The translations under genes and the position numbers were made by a program. Positions 1 to 6,896 of a stretch of DNA of 6,896 nt are shown here, piece after piece. The DNA lies in assembly GCA_905479535.1 (NCBI GenBank), contig CAJQMW010000247.1:1-6896 (forward strand), written 5' to 3'. This stretch comes from an uncultured Maribacter sp. Its GTDB lineage: Bacteria > Bacteroidota > Bacteroidia > Flavobacteriales > Flavobacteriaceae. The notes beneath the pieces were generated by a model, which ran no database searches, was not told the DNA's origin, and saw only the letters and a program-made list of their open reading frames with translations. The stretch's first letter is position 1, and every line of letters begins with the position of its first letter.

Positions 1-795
1 AATTTTTCGGCCGTTGATGCCATTCAATATGCCCCGCATATCGATGGTGTTAATATTTGGGATATGCTATTTCATTATCAGTCCAACGCCGATTTTAAGA
101 CTGGAGATTGGAACCATGTGAAATTGGTAATAGCGGGTGAACAAATGCAGGTTTTTGTAAATGATATGACCAGCCCGGCTTTGATGGTCCCAAGATTGGC
201 AGGCAATACCTCAGAAGGATTGATTGCCTTTGACGGTCAAGCTATTATTTCAAATCTTCAAATTAAACAGAACGAAACGCAAGAGCTTTCATCCGAGCCT
301 GGCATAGACCCTACGGAGAATGATCCCAGATACATTCGTAGATGGGAAGTTGGAGAACCGATAGTTACCCCTGGGACCTTAGATTTTGATTATGGTTACA
401 TTCCCAAAGAAACCGCCAAATGGAAAGGAATCATGGCCGAACGACTTGGGCTAGTAAATCTGACTAGAAAATTTGGAGGGCATGAGGGCAGACAGATCGT
501 TTGGTTGAGAACTACAATAAATTCCGCTAAAGCCCAAGAACAAGTACTCCGTCTAGGATTTAGCGATGAAGTTTGGGTTCTGATAAATGGCTTACCACTT
601 TACGTGGATAAAAATCTGTATGGTACACCATTAATGAAAACTCCTGACGGAAGATGTTCCATTGAGAACAGTTTTTTTAATGTGCCGTTGAAAGAGGGGG
701 ACAATCAACTGCTAATTGGAGTTGCCAATAATTTTTATGGTTGGGGCATTGTCGCACGATTCGATAAACTGACGGATATAAAATTGGAAGAATAA
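1..795 (+). CDS. Probable exported two-domain protein (ConA/LamG-like plus galactose-binding-like), 5' truncated
   Basis: The reading frame is open from the first base and ends at TAA 793-795, so 264 residues are visible and the N-terminus lies upstream. Visible residues 1-89 look like the end of a concanavalin A-like (LamG/DUF1080-type) beta-sandwich: DAIQYAP, then GDWNHVKLVI and MQVFVNDM, an arrangement I know from Bacteroidota family-of-unknown-function proteins. A polar linker (about 90-106, rich in E, P, N and D) leads to a second beta-rich domain (about 107-264) with LGFSDEVWVLING and a final NQLLIGVANN strand. This resembles galactose-binding-like domains attached to carbohydrate-active enzymes. 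No catalytic residues can be assigned, and the signal peptide, if any, is outside the window. The role is inferred to be ligand or glycan binding outside the cytoplasm. The stop is 12 bases before the first permease, which suggests cotranscription. The domain assignment is from pattern only. Confidence 0.8.
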   Translation, partial: NFSAVDAIQYAPHIDGVNIWDMLFHYQSNADFKTGDWNHVKLVIAGEQMQVFVNDMTSPALMVPRLAGNTSEGLIAFDGQAIISNLQIKQNETQELSSEPGIDPTENDPRYIRRWEVGEPIVTPGTLDFDYGYIPKETAKWKGIMAERLGLVNLTRKFGGHEGRQIVWLRTTINSAKAQEQVLRLGFSDEVWVLINGLPLYVDKNLYGTPLMKTPDGRCSIENSFFNVPLKEGDNQLLIGVANNFYGWGIVARFDKLTDIKLEE

Positions 796-807
796 AAAAA
801 AGAATCC

Positions 808-3255
808 ATGTTCAAAAATCATTTCAAAATTGCTTTTAGAAATATTACCAAGCACAAGTTCTTTTCTTTGATCAAGATTACAAGCTTGGCTATTGGGCTC
901 AGTGCTTCCTTCGTAATTGGATTGATGGCCTATTACGACCTTAGTTTTGATAAGTTTCATCCAAAGGGAGAACATATCCATAGAATTACAACCGAATTTA
1001 CAACCCCCGAAGGAAAGTTTTATAATCCAGGTGTAACGGTGGCTTTAGGTACTGATTTAAAAGAGGGATTGCCAGGTGTTGAGATGGTTGCACCGCTATT
1101 TTTGGCTTATCCATTACACGTTAAAAACCTGAAGAGCGATAGGATATTCAAGAAACCCGAATATGTAGTCTATGCGGATCAAGGTTACTTTAATCTTTTT
1201 GAGTACCAATGGCTTGAAGGATCAAATAAAAATGTATTGGAAAACCCAAATGAATTAGTGTTGACGGAGAAAAGGGCAAAAATGTATTTTCCGGACAAGG
1301 ACCTTGATGAAATAGTAGGAAGTACATTGGTTTATCAAGATACTATACCTACTAAAATTACCGGGATAGTTGCCAATTGGAAAAATCGTACCGATTTGGT
1401 TTTTGAAGAATTTATTTCGTTGAAAACGGCGGACAACTCGGATATGACAAATCTCTTGGAATACGCTGGCTGGAATAGTACGAGTTCCGCATCTCAATTG
1501 TTCGTAAACCTTGCCGAAAATGTGAACGTTAAAACCGTTCAGGCGGAGTTGGATAAGATTGCTAAAACACATGCTGATCCGGAAATGAAATCATTTGGAC
1601 AGACAAGAAGGTTTTATATGCAGCCAATCGCCGACTTGCATTTTGACCCCAACTATAGCACATTTGATTTCAATTCAAGTAGGGCAAGTAAATCTGTACT
1701 CATAAGTTTGGGCTGTATTGCTCTGTTTCTGTTGGTATTAGGCTGTATAAATTTTATAAACCTAAATACCGCACAGGCTACGCAACGTACCAAAGAAATT
1801 GGAATTAGAAAAACTTTAGGTAGTTCTAGAAAACAGTTGATATTTCAATTTTTGGGAGAAACTTCTTTATTGACGCTTGCAGCGGCCATGCTCTCACTAT
1901 TTCTAGCTTTTGGTTTGATTAGGGCATTTGCAGATTTCCTGCCTGCCGGTCTTAACTTTAAACTCTTTTATGACCCAGTGGTAATTATATTGATAATAGT
2001 AACATTAGTATTAGTATCCTTTTTATCCGGATTTTATCCAGGATTAGTTCTAGCAAATTTTCGGCCAATATCGGTACTAAAAAATCAAGTGGTCACAAAA
2101 AGGAATCCATCTTCCCTACGAAAATATTTGACCATTTTTCAGTTTGTTATAGCTCAAATTTTTATCATCGGAACAGTCTTGGTAGGCAAACAACTTCATT
2201 TTTTGATGACGAAGGATATGGGTATTAAAACAGAGGCGATAGCCAACATTAAAACTCCTTGGCATTATGAATCCATGGATAAGCGTATACTGTTCATGAA
2301 TGAAATTAAGGCGCAACCTTTGGTTGCCGATGTTAGTATAAGTAGCCATCCACCCGCTTCGTTTAGTTCCAACTCCTCACAGGTTACTTATTATGATGAT
2401 GAGAAAGAAATTAACACCGAATTACTATTTCTATATGGTGACAGAAACTATTTGAATTTATATGACATTGGCCTTTTGGCAGGTAGACAGCAGTTAAACG
2501 ATACCATAAGGGAATTTGTAATCAACGAGGCTTATTTGAGGCGATTAGGATTTAAGAACCCAAAGGATGCCCTTGGAAAAATGCTTAAGATGAATGATGA
2601 ATCCTATCCTATTGTTGGAGTCATGGAAAATTTTAACCAGCGATCTTTAAAATCTGAAATAGAGCCAATGGCATTTGCCGGAGACTGGTATCGTGAGCGT
2701 TTTACCAGATTCAATACAGTTCATTTCTCCCTACGGACCGGGCAATCGGAAAAATGGTCGGAAACCCTTGCTCAAATTGAAAAGTCTTGGAACGGTATTT
2801 ATCCCGATGCCGATTTTGAAGTCCAGTTTATGGACGATTTAGTTCAAAGGTTTTATGAACAGGAACGGAGAACTTCCACTTTATTACAATGGGCTGCTGG
2901 CCTCGCTATTTTGGTTAGTTGTTTGGGGCTTTTGGGATTAGTGGTCTATACCACAGAGAGGCGTACAAAGGAAATAGGCATTCGTAAAGTGCTGGGTGCT
3001 TCATTAGCACAACTGAATTTACTGTTGTGTAGGGAATTTTTAATCCTTGTGGGGATCGCATTTTTGATTGCGGTCCCAATCGCATGGTACGGATTACATA
3101 CTTGGCTACAGGAATTCGCTTATAGAACTGAAATGAGCTGGTGGATATTTGTGGTAAGTGGGGTAATCATGGGTGTCATTTCCCTGATTATAATGAGCAT
3201 ACGAACTATTGCTAAGGCAAATGCCGACCCCGTAAAAAGCTTACGCACGGAATAA
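808..3255 (+). CDS. FtsX-like/MacB-type ABC transporter permease, two-module (permease 1)
   Basis: This is an integral membrane subunit of a type VII (MacB/FtsX/LolCE-like) ABC system; such proteins couple a cytoplasmic ATPase to movements outside the membrane rather than forming a classic channel. The 815 residues hold two modules. Module one has a TM helix at about 19-42, an extracytoplasmic MacB-like domain at 43-290, TM at 295-320, the FtsX signature KEIGIRKTLGSS (329-340), and TMs at about 352-377 and 389-412. Module two has a TM at 438-460, a second soluble domain at about 461-685, TM at 692-715, the signature KEIGIRKVLGAS (721-732), and TMs at 742-763 and 777-799. It ends DPVKSLRTE. 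The length is normal for the Bacteroidota two-module family. The ATG follows an A8 tract (794-801) and AGAATCC; there is no strong Shine-Dalgarno, which is usual in this phylum. Unlike the next two permeases, it has no repeat-bearing spacer in front. Substrate unknown. Confidence 0.95.
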   Translation: MFKNHFKIAFRNITKHKFFSLIKITSLAIGLSASFVIGLMAYYDLSFDKFHPKGEHIHRITTEFTTPEGKFYNPGVTVALGTDLKEGLPGVEMVAPLFLAYPLHVKNLKSDRIFKKPEYVVYADQGYFNLFEYQWLEGSNKNVLENPNELVLTEKRAKMYFPDKDLDEIVGSTLVYQDTIPTKITGIVANWKNRTDLVFEEFISLKTADNSDMTNLLEYAGWNSTSSASQLFVNLAENVNVKTVQAELDKIAKTHADPEMKSFGQTRRFYMQPIADLHFDPNYSTFDFNSSRASKSVLISLGCIALFLLVLGCINFINLNTAQATQRTKEIGIRKTLGSSRKQLIFQFLGETSLLTLAAAMLSLFLAFGLIRAFADFLPAGLNFKLFYDPVVIILIIVTLVLVSFLSGFYPGLVLANFRPISVLKNQVVTKRNPSSLRKYLTIFQFVIAQIFIIGTVLVGKQLHFLMTKDMGIKTEAIANIKTPWHYESMDKRILFMNEIKAQPLVADVSISSHPPASFSSNSSQVTYYDDEKEINTELLFLYGDRNYLNLYDIGLLAGRQQLNDTIREFVINEAYLRRLGFKNPKDALGKMLKMNDESYPIVGVMENFNQRSLKSEIEPMAFAGDWYRERFTRFNTVHFSLRTGQSEKWSETLAQIEKSWNGIYPDADFEVQFMDDLVQRFYEQERRTSTLLQWAAGLAILVSCLGLLGLVVYTTERRTKEIGIRKVLGASLAQLNLLLCREFLILVGIAFLIAVPIAWYGLHTWLQEFAYRTEMSWWIFVVSGVIMGVISLIIMSIRTIAKANADPVKSLRTE

Positions 3256-3271
3256 AAAATTGATGTTCCTG

Positions 3272-3298
3272 TTCCCTCAGAGCGGAGTCGAGAGGGAA
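3272..3298 (+). repeat. REP-like hairpin A, copy 1
   Basis: TTCCCTC (3272-3278) pairs perfectly with GAGGGAA (3292-3298) over a 13-base loop containing GAGCGGAGTCGA. The reverse strand reads TCGACTCCGCTC, a core I recall as common in dispersed intergenic palindromes of Bacteroidota; this is memory, not a search. No T-run follows, so an intrinsic terminator is unlikely. Confidence 0.7.
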
Positions 3299-3311
3299 TA
3301 GTTCTCAACGA

Positions 3312-3340
3312 AGCCTGTCTTGAGCGACAGTCGAAAGGCT
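3312..3340 (+). repeat. REP-like hairpin B, copy 1
   Basis: CTGTC (3315-3319) pairs with GACAG (3326-3330) over a six-base loop. AGC (3312-3314) can extend the stem with GCT (3338-3340) across a seven-base bulge. It contains GAGCGACAGTCGAAAGG (3322-3338), which resembles GAGCGGAGTCGAGAGG of hairpin A (3280-3295), so the two look like members of one repeat family placed side by side in the same orientation. Confidence 0.7.
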
Positions 3341-3364
3341 CCAACTAACATAAAAACGAGAACC

Positions 3365-5743
3365 ATGTTTAAAAACTATTTTAAAATCGCCTTCCGAAGC
3401 CTTTGGAAGAATAAAGGCTATAGCGCCCTAAATATTTTTGGCTTGGCCATTGGAATTACCTGTGCCAGTTTAATATTGTTATGGGTCGAGGACGAAGTGA
3501 ACTTTAATAGCGTTTTCCCTAAACAAGATTTGATATATATCGTCCCTACGAATCAGACCTTTGAGGGGGAAGTCTATACATTCTATTCCACTCCGGGCCC
3601 TCTAGCCAAGGATTTAAAAGATGAAATACCTGAAATTACCAAGTCCTCCACCACTTGGGGAGGTGAGGTTATGCTTGCGGACGGTGAAAATGCAATTAAT
3701 AGATTTGGCAGGTATGTCAACCCTGATTTTTTGGATATTTTCAGCCTAACCTTTTTAGAGGGAGAAATGAGCAGGGCTCTTTCAAAACCTGATGGAATTA
3801 TCTTGACCCAAGAAACGGCGAATACCCTTTTTGGTTCTGATGAAAAAGTACTGAACCGTGTAATTAAGGTCAACGATGAATTCAGTTTTACAGTCACGGG
3901 GGTTATTGAAGATGTACCGAGCAACATTACGTTCGGATTTAACTGGCTTTTGCCGTTCGAAAGATTTGAACTGGGTGAGGATGATATGTCCTGGACAGAG
4001 GAATACGGAAATAATTTTGCCGATACCTTCGTAGAACTTGCCCCAAATTCAGACTTTAACGAAGTAGATTCCAAAGTAAGGGCAACGATTGCCTCGAAAA
4101 TGGATAGTGGTAACGAAAGACCTAATGAGGCATTCTTGCATTCCATTAAGGATTGGCATCTACGATCAGATTTTGCAGGAGGAAAGAAAGTTGGGGGACA
4201 AATTACGTTTGTTCGGTTAGTTGTATTTATTGCGCTGATTATACTTTTAATAGCCTGTATCAATTTTATGAACCTATCAACCGCTCGAAGTGAAAAAAGG
4301 GCTAATGAGGTGGGAGTGCGAAAAGTACTGGGTTCAAGTAAAAAATCATTGATCTCTCAGTTTATGATGGAAGCCTTGATCATGGCTGGTATATCTGCTT
4401 TATTGAGCATTCTTCTATTACTTATTTTATTGCCCTCTTTCAATACTTTGGTCGAAAAACAGATGGAATTAAGGTTGCTAGAACCTATTCACATATTTTC
4501 TCTCTTAGGGATTACCTTGGTCTCCGGTGTCTTGGCAGGTTGGTATCCCGCACTGTACCTTTCTTCGTTTAGACCTGCGCAGGTTCTCAAAAGTGCCGGT
4601 AAAAGTCATGGCAGTGCAACTATTATTCGCAAAGGTCTTGTCGTTGCCCAATTTGCGGTATCCATAGTTTTTATTATCAGCAGTATTATAATCTATCAGC
4701 AAATACAGCATGTGAGAGCTCGTGATGTAGGGTATGAAAAAGGAAATTTAGTTAATGTCTCGGTTAGTGGAAATATGATAGATGAATTCTATCCTATAAA
4801 AGAGGATATGGTTGCTTCCGGTACCGTACAGGATGTTGCTTTGACCAACACGAGAATGCTATCCAGTGGCAACAATGGGTCGGGATTAAGTTGGCAGGGA
4901 GGAGTAAATACTGACGATGTGCTTGTACGATTTAGATACGTGAGTCCCAACTTTTTTAGTACAGTAGGGCTAGAATTGCTTGAAGGACATGATTTTGATA
5001 ACAATAGGGCCGTAGACAGCACAAATGTCATTATAACCCAATCTTTTGCCGAGCTTATGGGAGACGGTAGTGCTCTGGGTAAGACCATTACGCGTAACGA
5101 TACCAGTTATAACGTGATCGGAGTCGTAAAGGATTATCTCTATGGTGATATGTACGGTAATGGGAAAACGGGTCCGGTCATGTTTTACAATAACTATGAT
5201 TATGCAAATACCATGTATGTAAATATAAGACCGGAATCTTCAAGGGTGGAAGCCTTGGCATCAATTGAGAAAATCCTGAAAAACTATAATCCCGCATTTC
5301 CATTTGAATACCGTTTTGAAAATGACTTGTTCAATTCAAGATTTAGAAATGAGGAATTGGTTGGTGAGCTCGCGAAAATATTTTCTATTCTGGCTATTAT
5401 AATTTCTTGTCTGGGATTGTTTGGGCTCGCAACATATACTGCTGAGCAGCGCAAAAAGGAGATAGGAGTGCGTAAGGTCTTGGGAGCTAGTGTCTCAAGA
5501 ATAGTTAACCTACTCTCAAAAGACTTTTTGCGTTTGGTGTTTATTGCCATTTTGGTAGCTATGCCACTAGCCTGGTGGGCCATGCAGAACTGGTTGGAAA
5601 GTTTTGCTTATCGTATCGAAATCAATTGGTGGGTATTCGCTATTGCCGGTATCACAGCAGTCTGCATTGCCCTGGTAACGGTAAGCTTTCAGGCAATCAA
5701 GGCTGCCCTGGCCAACCCCGTAAAAAGCTTGCGCACGGAATAA
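3365..5743 (+). CDS. FtsX-like/MacB-type ABC transporter permease, two-module (permease 2)
   Basis: A paralog of the preceding permease with the same architecture, 792 residues from the ATG at 3365. TM1 is at about 20-41 and the first extracytoplasmic domain at 42-283. TM2 (about 285-305) leads into the signature NEVGVRKVLGSS (314-325), followed by TMs at about 334-356 and 376-399. The second module has a TM at about 424-444, a soluble domain at 445-668, TM at 670-691, the signature KEIGVRKVLGAS (698-709), TMs at about 720-740 and 754-777, and the end NPVKSLRTE. The frame is open further upstream to a TTG at 3320. I prefer 3365 because the extension would be encoded by the spacer repeat, while MFKNYFKIAFR matches the start of both neighbouring permeases. 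In the last 100 residues about 51 match permease 1 by hand count. No ATPase motif is present. It probably forms a heteromeric or alternative permease with its neighbours; this is inference. Confidence 0.95.
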   Translation: MFKNYFKIAFRSLWKNKGYSALNIFGLAIGITCASLILLWVEDEVNFNSVFPKQDLIYIVPTNQTFEGEVYTFYSTPGPLAKDLKDEIPEITKSSTTWGGEVMLADGENAINRFGRYVNPDFLDIFSLTFLEGEMSRALSKPDGIILTQETANTLFGSDEKVLNRVIKVNDEFSFTVTGVIEDVPSNITFGFNWLLPFERFELGEDDMSWTEEYGNNFADTFVELAPNSDFNEVDSKVRATIASKMDSGNERPNEAFLHSIKDWHLRSDFAGGKKVGGQITFVRLVVFIALIILLIACINFMNLSTARSEKRANEVGVRKVLGSSKKSLISQFMMEALIMAGISALLSILLLLILLPSFNTLVEKQMELRLLEPIHIFSLLGITLVSGVLAGWYPALYLSSFRPAQVLKSAGKSHGSATIIRKGLVVAQFAVSIVFIISSIIIYQQIQHVRARDVGYEKGNLVNVSVSGNMIDEFYPIKEDMVASGTVQDVALTNTRMLSSGNNGSGLSWQGGVNTDDVLVRFRYVSPNFFSTVGLELLEGHDFDNNRAVDSTNVIITQSFAELMGDGSALGKTITRNDTSYNVIGVVKDYLYGDMYGNGKTGPVMFYNNYDYANTMYVNIRPESSRVEALASIEKILKNYNPAFPFEYRFENDLFNSRFRNEELVGELAKIFSILAIIISCLGLFGLATYTAEQRKKEIGVRKVLGASVSRIVNLLSKDFLRLVFIAILVAMPLAWWAMQNWLESFAYRIEINWWVFAIAGITAVCIALVTVSFQAIKAALANPVKSLRTE

Positions 5744-5759
5744 AAAATTGATGTTCCTG

Positions 5760-5786
5760 TCCCCTCAGAGCGGAGTCGAGAGGGAA
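5760..5786 (+). repeat. REP-like hairpin A, copy 2
   Basis: Counterpart of the hairpin at 3272-3298. A T-to-C change at 5761 leaves CCCTC/GAGGG as the intact five-pair stem, with a C-A mismatch and then a terminal T-A pair. The loop is unchanged. Confidence 0.68.
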
Positions 5787-5799
5787 TAGATCTCAACGA

Positions 5800-5828
5800 A
5801 GCCTGTCTTGAGCGACAGTCGAAAGGCC
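5800..5828 (+). repeat. REP-like hairpin B, copy 2
   Basis: Counterpart of the hairpin at 3312-3340. The inner CTGTC/GACAG stem is unchanged. A T-to-C change at 5828 removes the outermost A-T pair. Confidence 0.68.
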
Positions 5829-5852
5829 CTAACTAACATAAAAACGAGAACC

Positions 5853-6896
5853 ATGTTTAAAAACTATTTTAAAATTGCTTGGCGGAACCTAAAACGAAAC
5901 AGGCTTCATTCTTTCATTAATATCACCGGACTGGCAATAGCCTTTTCCGTGAGCGTCGTACTATTCTTAGTTGCTTATTTACATTTGAGCTACGATTCCT
6001 TTCATAACGAAAAAAGTCAATTATTCAGAACCTCGCTCTTTACGAATTCCGTTCAAGGAGCGGGAATCTCTTCAACAATGCCCTTGCCTTTAAAATCAGC
6101 TTTAGAGGATGAAATTCCAGGTATTGATGTGACCCAAAGAATAATGGGTACGGTAGAAAATATTTCTTATAATGATAAAAGAATTGAACGATTTTTAACT
6201 AGAACCGATTCAGAATTTTTTGAGATTTTCAATTTTCCAATCCTTGTTGGCGATAAAACTACTGCGCTATCAGATATCCAGAATATTGCTTTGGACAAAA
6301 GTACCGCAGCTGCACTTTTTGGGAAGACCAATCCCATAGGAAAAGAAATTAAAATAGGTAAAAGGGGGAGTGAAAAATCATATACAGTATCCGCAGTGAT
6401 TAAAGATGCCCCAAGAAATTCTAGTATTAGATTTGATGCTGTTGCAAGAGTTGAAGCACTTGAAAATTACGCAGAAAACAATGCTAGATGGGATGTGAAC
6501 AACTCCAATATTTTCGTTAAGCTATCCAATAATAGTAGCGCCCCGTCAGTACAGGGTAAGTTGAATTCATTAATAGAGAAATACTACCCTGAACAGTTGG
6601 CACAATTGAAAATAGAACGGCCTGAAGTGGAAAGGAATTCCGATTTAATGAGTTTGAATTTGACCAACATTGAAGACATTCATTTTTCAGGCCCAAAAAG
6701 CGCACCTCTATTACTGATTTATGCAATCATGGCGTTAGGGATATTTATTCTTTTAATTGCTTGTTTCAACTTTGTAAATCTCAATATGGCGCATGCTTTT
6801 AAGAGAAGTCGGGAATTGGGGGTCAGAAAAACTTTGGGAGCATTTAAGGGACAGCTTTTTGCCCAACTCTGGGGAGAGGCCTTTTTACTTTATTTT
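5853..6896 (+). CDS. FtsX-like/MacB-type ABC transporter permease, 3' truncated by window (permease 3)
   Basis: An ATG-started frame with no stop for 348 codons, running off the window end. Translation gives MFKNYFKIAWRNLKRNRLHS, a first TM at about 21-44 (ITGLAIAFSVSVVLFLVAYL), and an extracytoplasmic MacB-like domain at about 45-282 that includes NPIGKEIKIG and YTVSAVIKDAPRNS. A second TM follows at about 284-310 (LLLIYAIMALGIFILLIACF), then the FtsX signature RELGVRKTLGAFKGQ (320-334), where F replaces the usual S after LGA. This is the first module only; the family predicts about 450 further residues with a second module outside the window. It lies 109 bases after permease 2, behind a near-copy of the previous spacer, and its first 23 nucleotides are identical to those of permease 2. 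The 5' half shows no frameshift. The extracytoplasmic domain clearly differs from those of permeases 1 and 2, so the substrate or partner may differ. Confidence 0.93.
   Translation, partial: MFKNYFKIAWRNLKRNRLHSFINITGLAIAFSVSVVLFLVAYLHLSYDSFHNEKSQLFRTSLFTNSVQGAGISSTMPLPLKSALEDEIPGIDVTQRIMGTVENISYNDKRIERFLTRTDSEFFEIFNFPILVGDKTTALSDIQNIALDKSTAAALFGKTNPIGKEIKIGKRGSEKSYTVSAVIKDAPRNSSIRFDAVARVEALENYAENNARWDVNNSNIFVKLSNNSSAPSVQGKLNSLIEKYYPEQLAQLKIERPEVERNSDLMSLNLTNIEDIHFSGPKSAPLLLIYAIMALGIFILLIACFNFVNLNMAHAFKRSRELGVRKTLGAFKGQLFAQLWGEAFLLYF

Larger units (their letters stand above)
3223..3392 (+). repeat. Junction repeat, copy 1 (end of permease 1, spacer, start of permease 2)
   Basis: This 170-base block recurs 2488 bases downstream with 162 identical positions and no gaps. 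Differences are at 3226, 3243, 3273, 3302, 3340, 3342, 3388 and 3391. It covers the last 10 codons and stop of permease 1, the whole 109-base spacer and the first nine codons of permease 2. The spacer holds two REP-like hairpins, followed by an A-rich leader (AACATAAAAACGAGAACC) before the ATG. I see no TAnnTTTG-type Bacteroidota promoter and no hairpin followed by a T-run, so the spacer reads as intra-operonic. Confidence 0.93.
5711..5880 (+). repeat. Junction repeat, copy 2 (end of permease 2, spacer, start of permease 3)
   Basis: Second copy of the block at 3223-3392, in the same orientation and at the same place relative to the genes. The spacer part, 5744-5852, has exactly the same length as copy 1 (109 bases) and differs at four positions (5761, 5790, 5828, 5830). 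Identity stops abruptly on both sides: at 5881 and before 5711 the sequences differ and follow the diverged coding regions. The same A-rich leader precedes the ATG of permease 3. Confidence 0.93.

Noticed and set aside
1255..1572. Minus-strand open frame of 105 codons inside permease 1, and similar antisense frames at 712-981, 2116-2349, 3120-3344, 4505-4711, 4789-5088, 5284-5583 and 6517-6726
   Set aside because: All overlap confident + strand genes, lack domain character and have no independent support.
3272..3298. Intrinsic terminator between permeases 1 and 2
   Set aside because: The hairpin is not followed by a run of T on either strand, its loop is long, and the following gene is a close paralog in the same direction, so readthrough is more likely.
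3263..3301. A 12-codon mini-ORF (MFLFPQSGVERE) in the spacer, also open at 5751-5789 (MFLSPQSGVERE)
   Set aside because: It is very short, and its conservation follows from the near-identity of the spacers. One of the few spacer differences changes a residue, so there is no sign of coding constraint, and no ribosome binding site is evident.
3320..3364. N-terminal extension of permease 2 from a TTG at 3320
   Set aside because: The 15 extra residues would be encoded by hairpin B and the leader. The same accidental extension exists before permease 3, and the MFKN start at 3365 matches all paralogs.
3583..4263. Minus-strand open frame of 226 codons inside permease 2
   Set aside because: It lies wholly opposite a well-supported membrane protein gene, has a serine-rich composition without recognisable domains, and has no upstream signals. 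It is a shadow frame.
3223..5880. A composite transposon or integron-like cassette bounded by the two junction repeats
   Set aside because: The repeats are direct and include the ends of the permease genes themselves. No transposase, integrase or target-site duplication is visible. Tandem duplication with homogenisation is the simpler reading.

Overview
The window looks like chromosomal DNA of a marine-type Bacteroidota, most likely a Flavobacteriaceae member. The reasons are AT-rich genes, A-rich leaders without clear Shine-Dalgarno sites, about 800-residue two-module MacB/FtsX-type permeases beginning MFKN(Y/H)FKIA(F/W)R, and palindromic spacer repeats of a kind I remember from flavobacterial genomes. 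The genus cannot be set from this sequence. All supported genes are on the + strand.

Layout: (1) 1-795 is the 3' part of a gene for a probable exported protein with two beta-sandwich domains, a concanavalin A/LamG-like domain followed by a galactose-binding-like domain. (2) After 12 bases comes a complete FtsX-like ABC permease at 808-3255 (815 aa). (3) A 109-base spacer carries two REP-like hairpins. (4) A second complete permease lies at 3365-5743 (792 aa). (5) A second 109-base spacer matches the first at 105 of 109 positions. (6) A third permease starts at 5853 and is still open at 6896 (348 codons visible). No stretch over 300 bases lacks a gene.

The three permeases are paralogs in a head-to-tail array that probably grew by tandem duplication. 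Each complete one has two copies of the module 'TM helix, extracytoplasmic domain, FtsX three-helix domain'. No ATP-binding subunit is visible, so these proteins must use an ATPase encoded outside the window. Short spacing and the lack of recognisable Bacteroidota promoters suggest cotranscription, possibly with the carbohydrate-binding-like gene. The substrate is unknown.

The most unusual feature is the near-identity of the two permease junctions. About 170 bases, covering the last codons of one gene, the whole spacer and the first codons of the next, match at 162 of 170 positions. The proteins they join have diverged strongly: the C-terminal 100 residues of the two complete permeases match at only about half of positions. 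This suggests recent copying or homogenisation of the junction, or strong selection on it.
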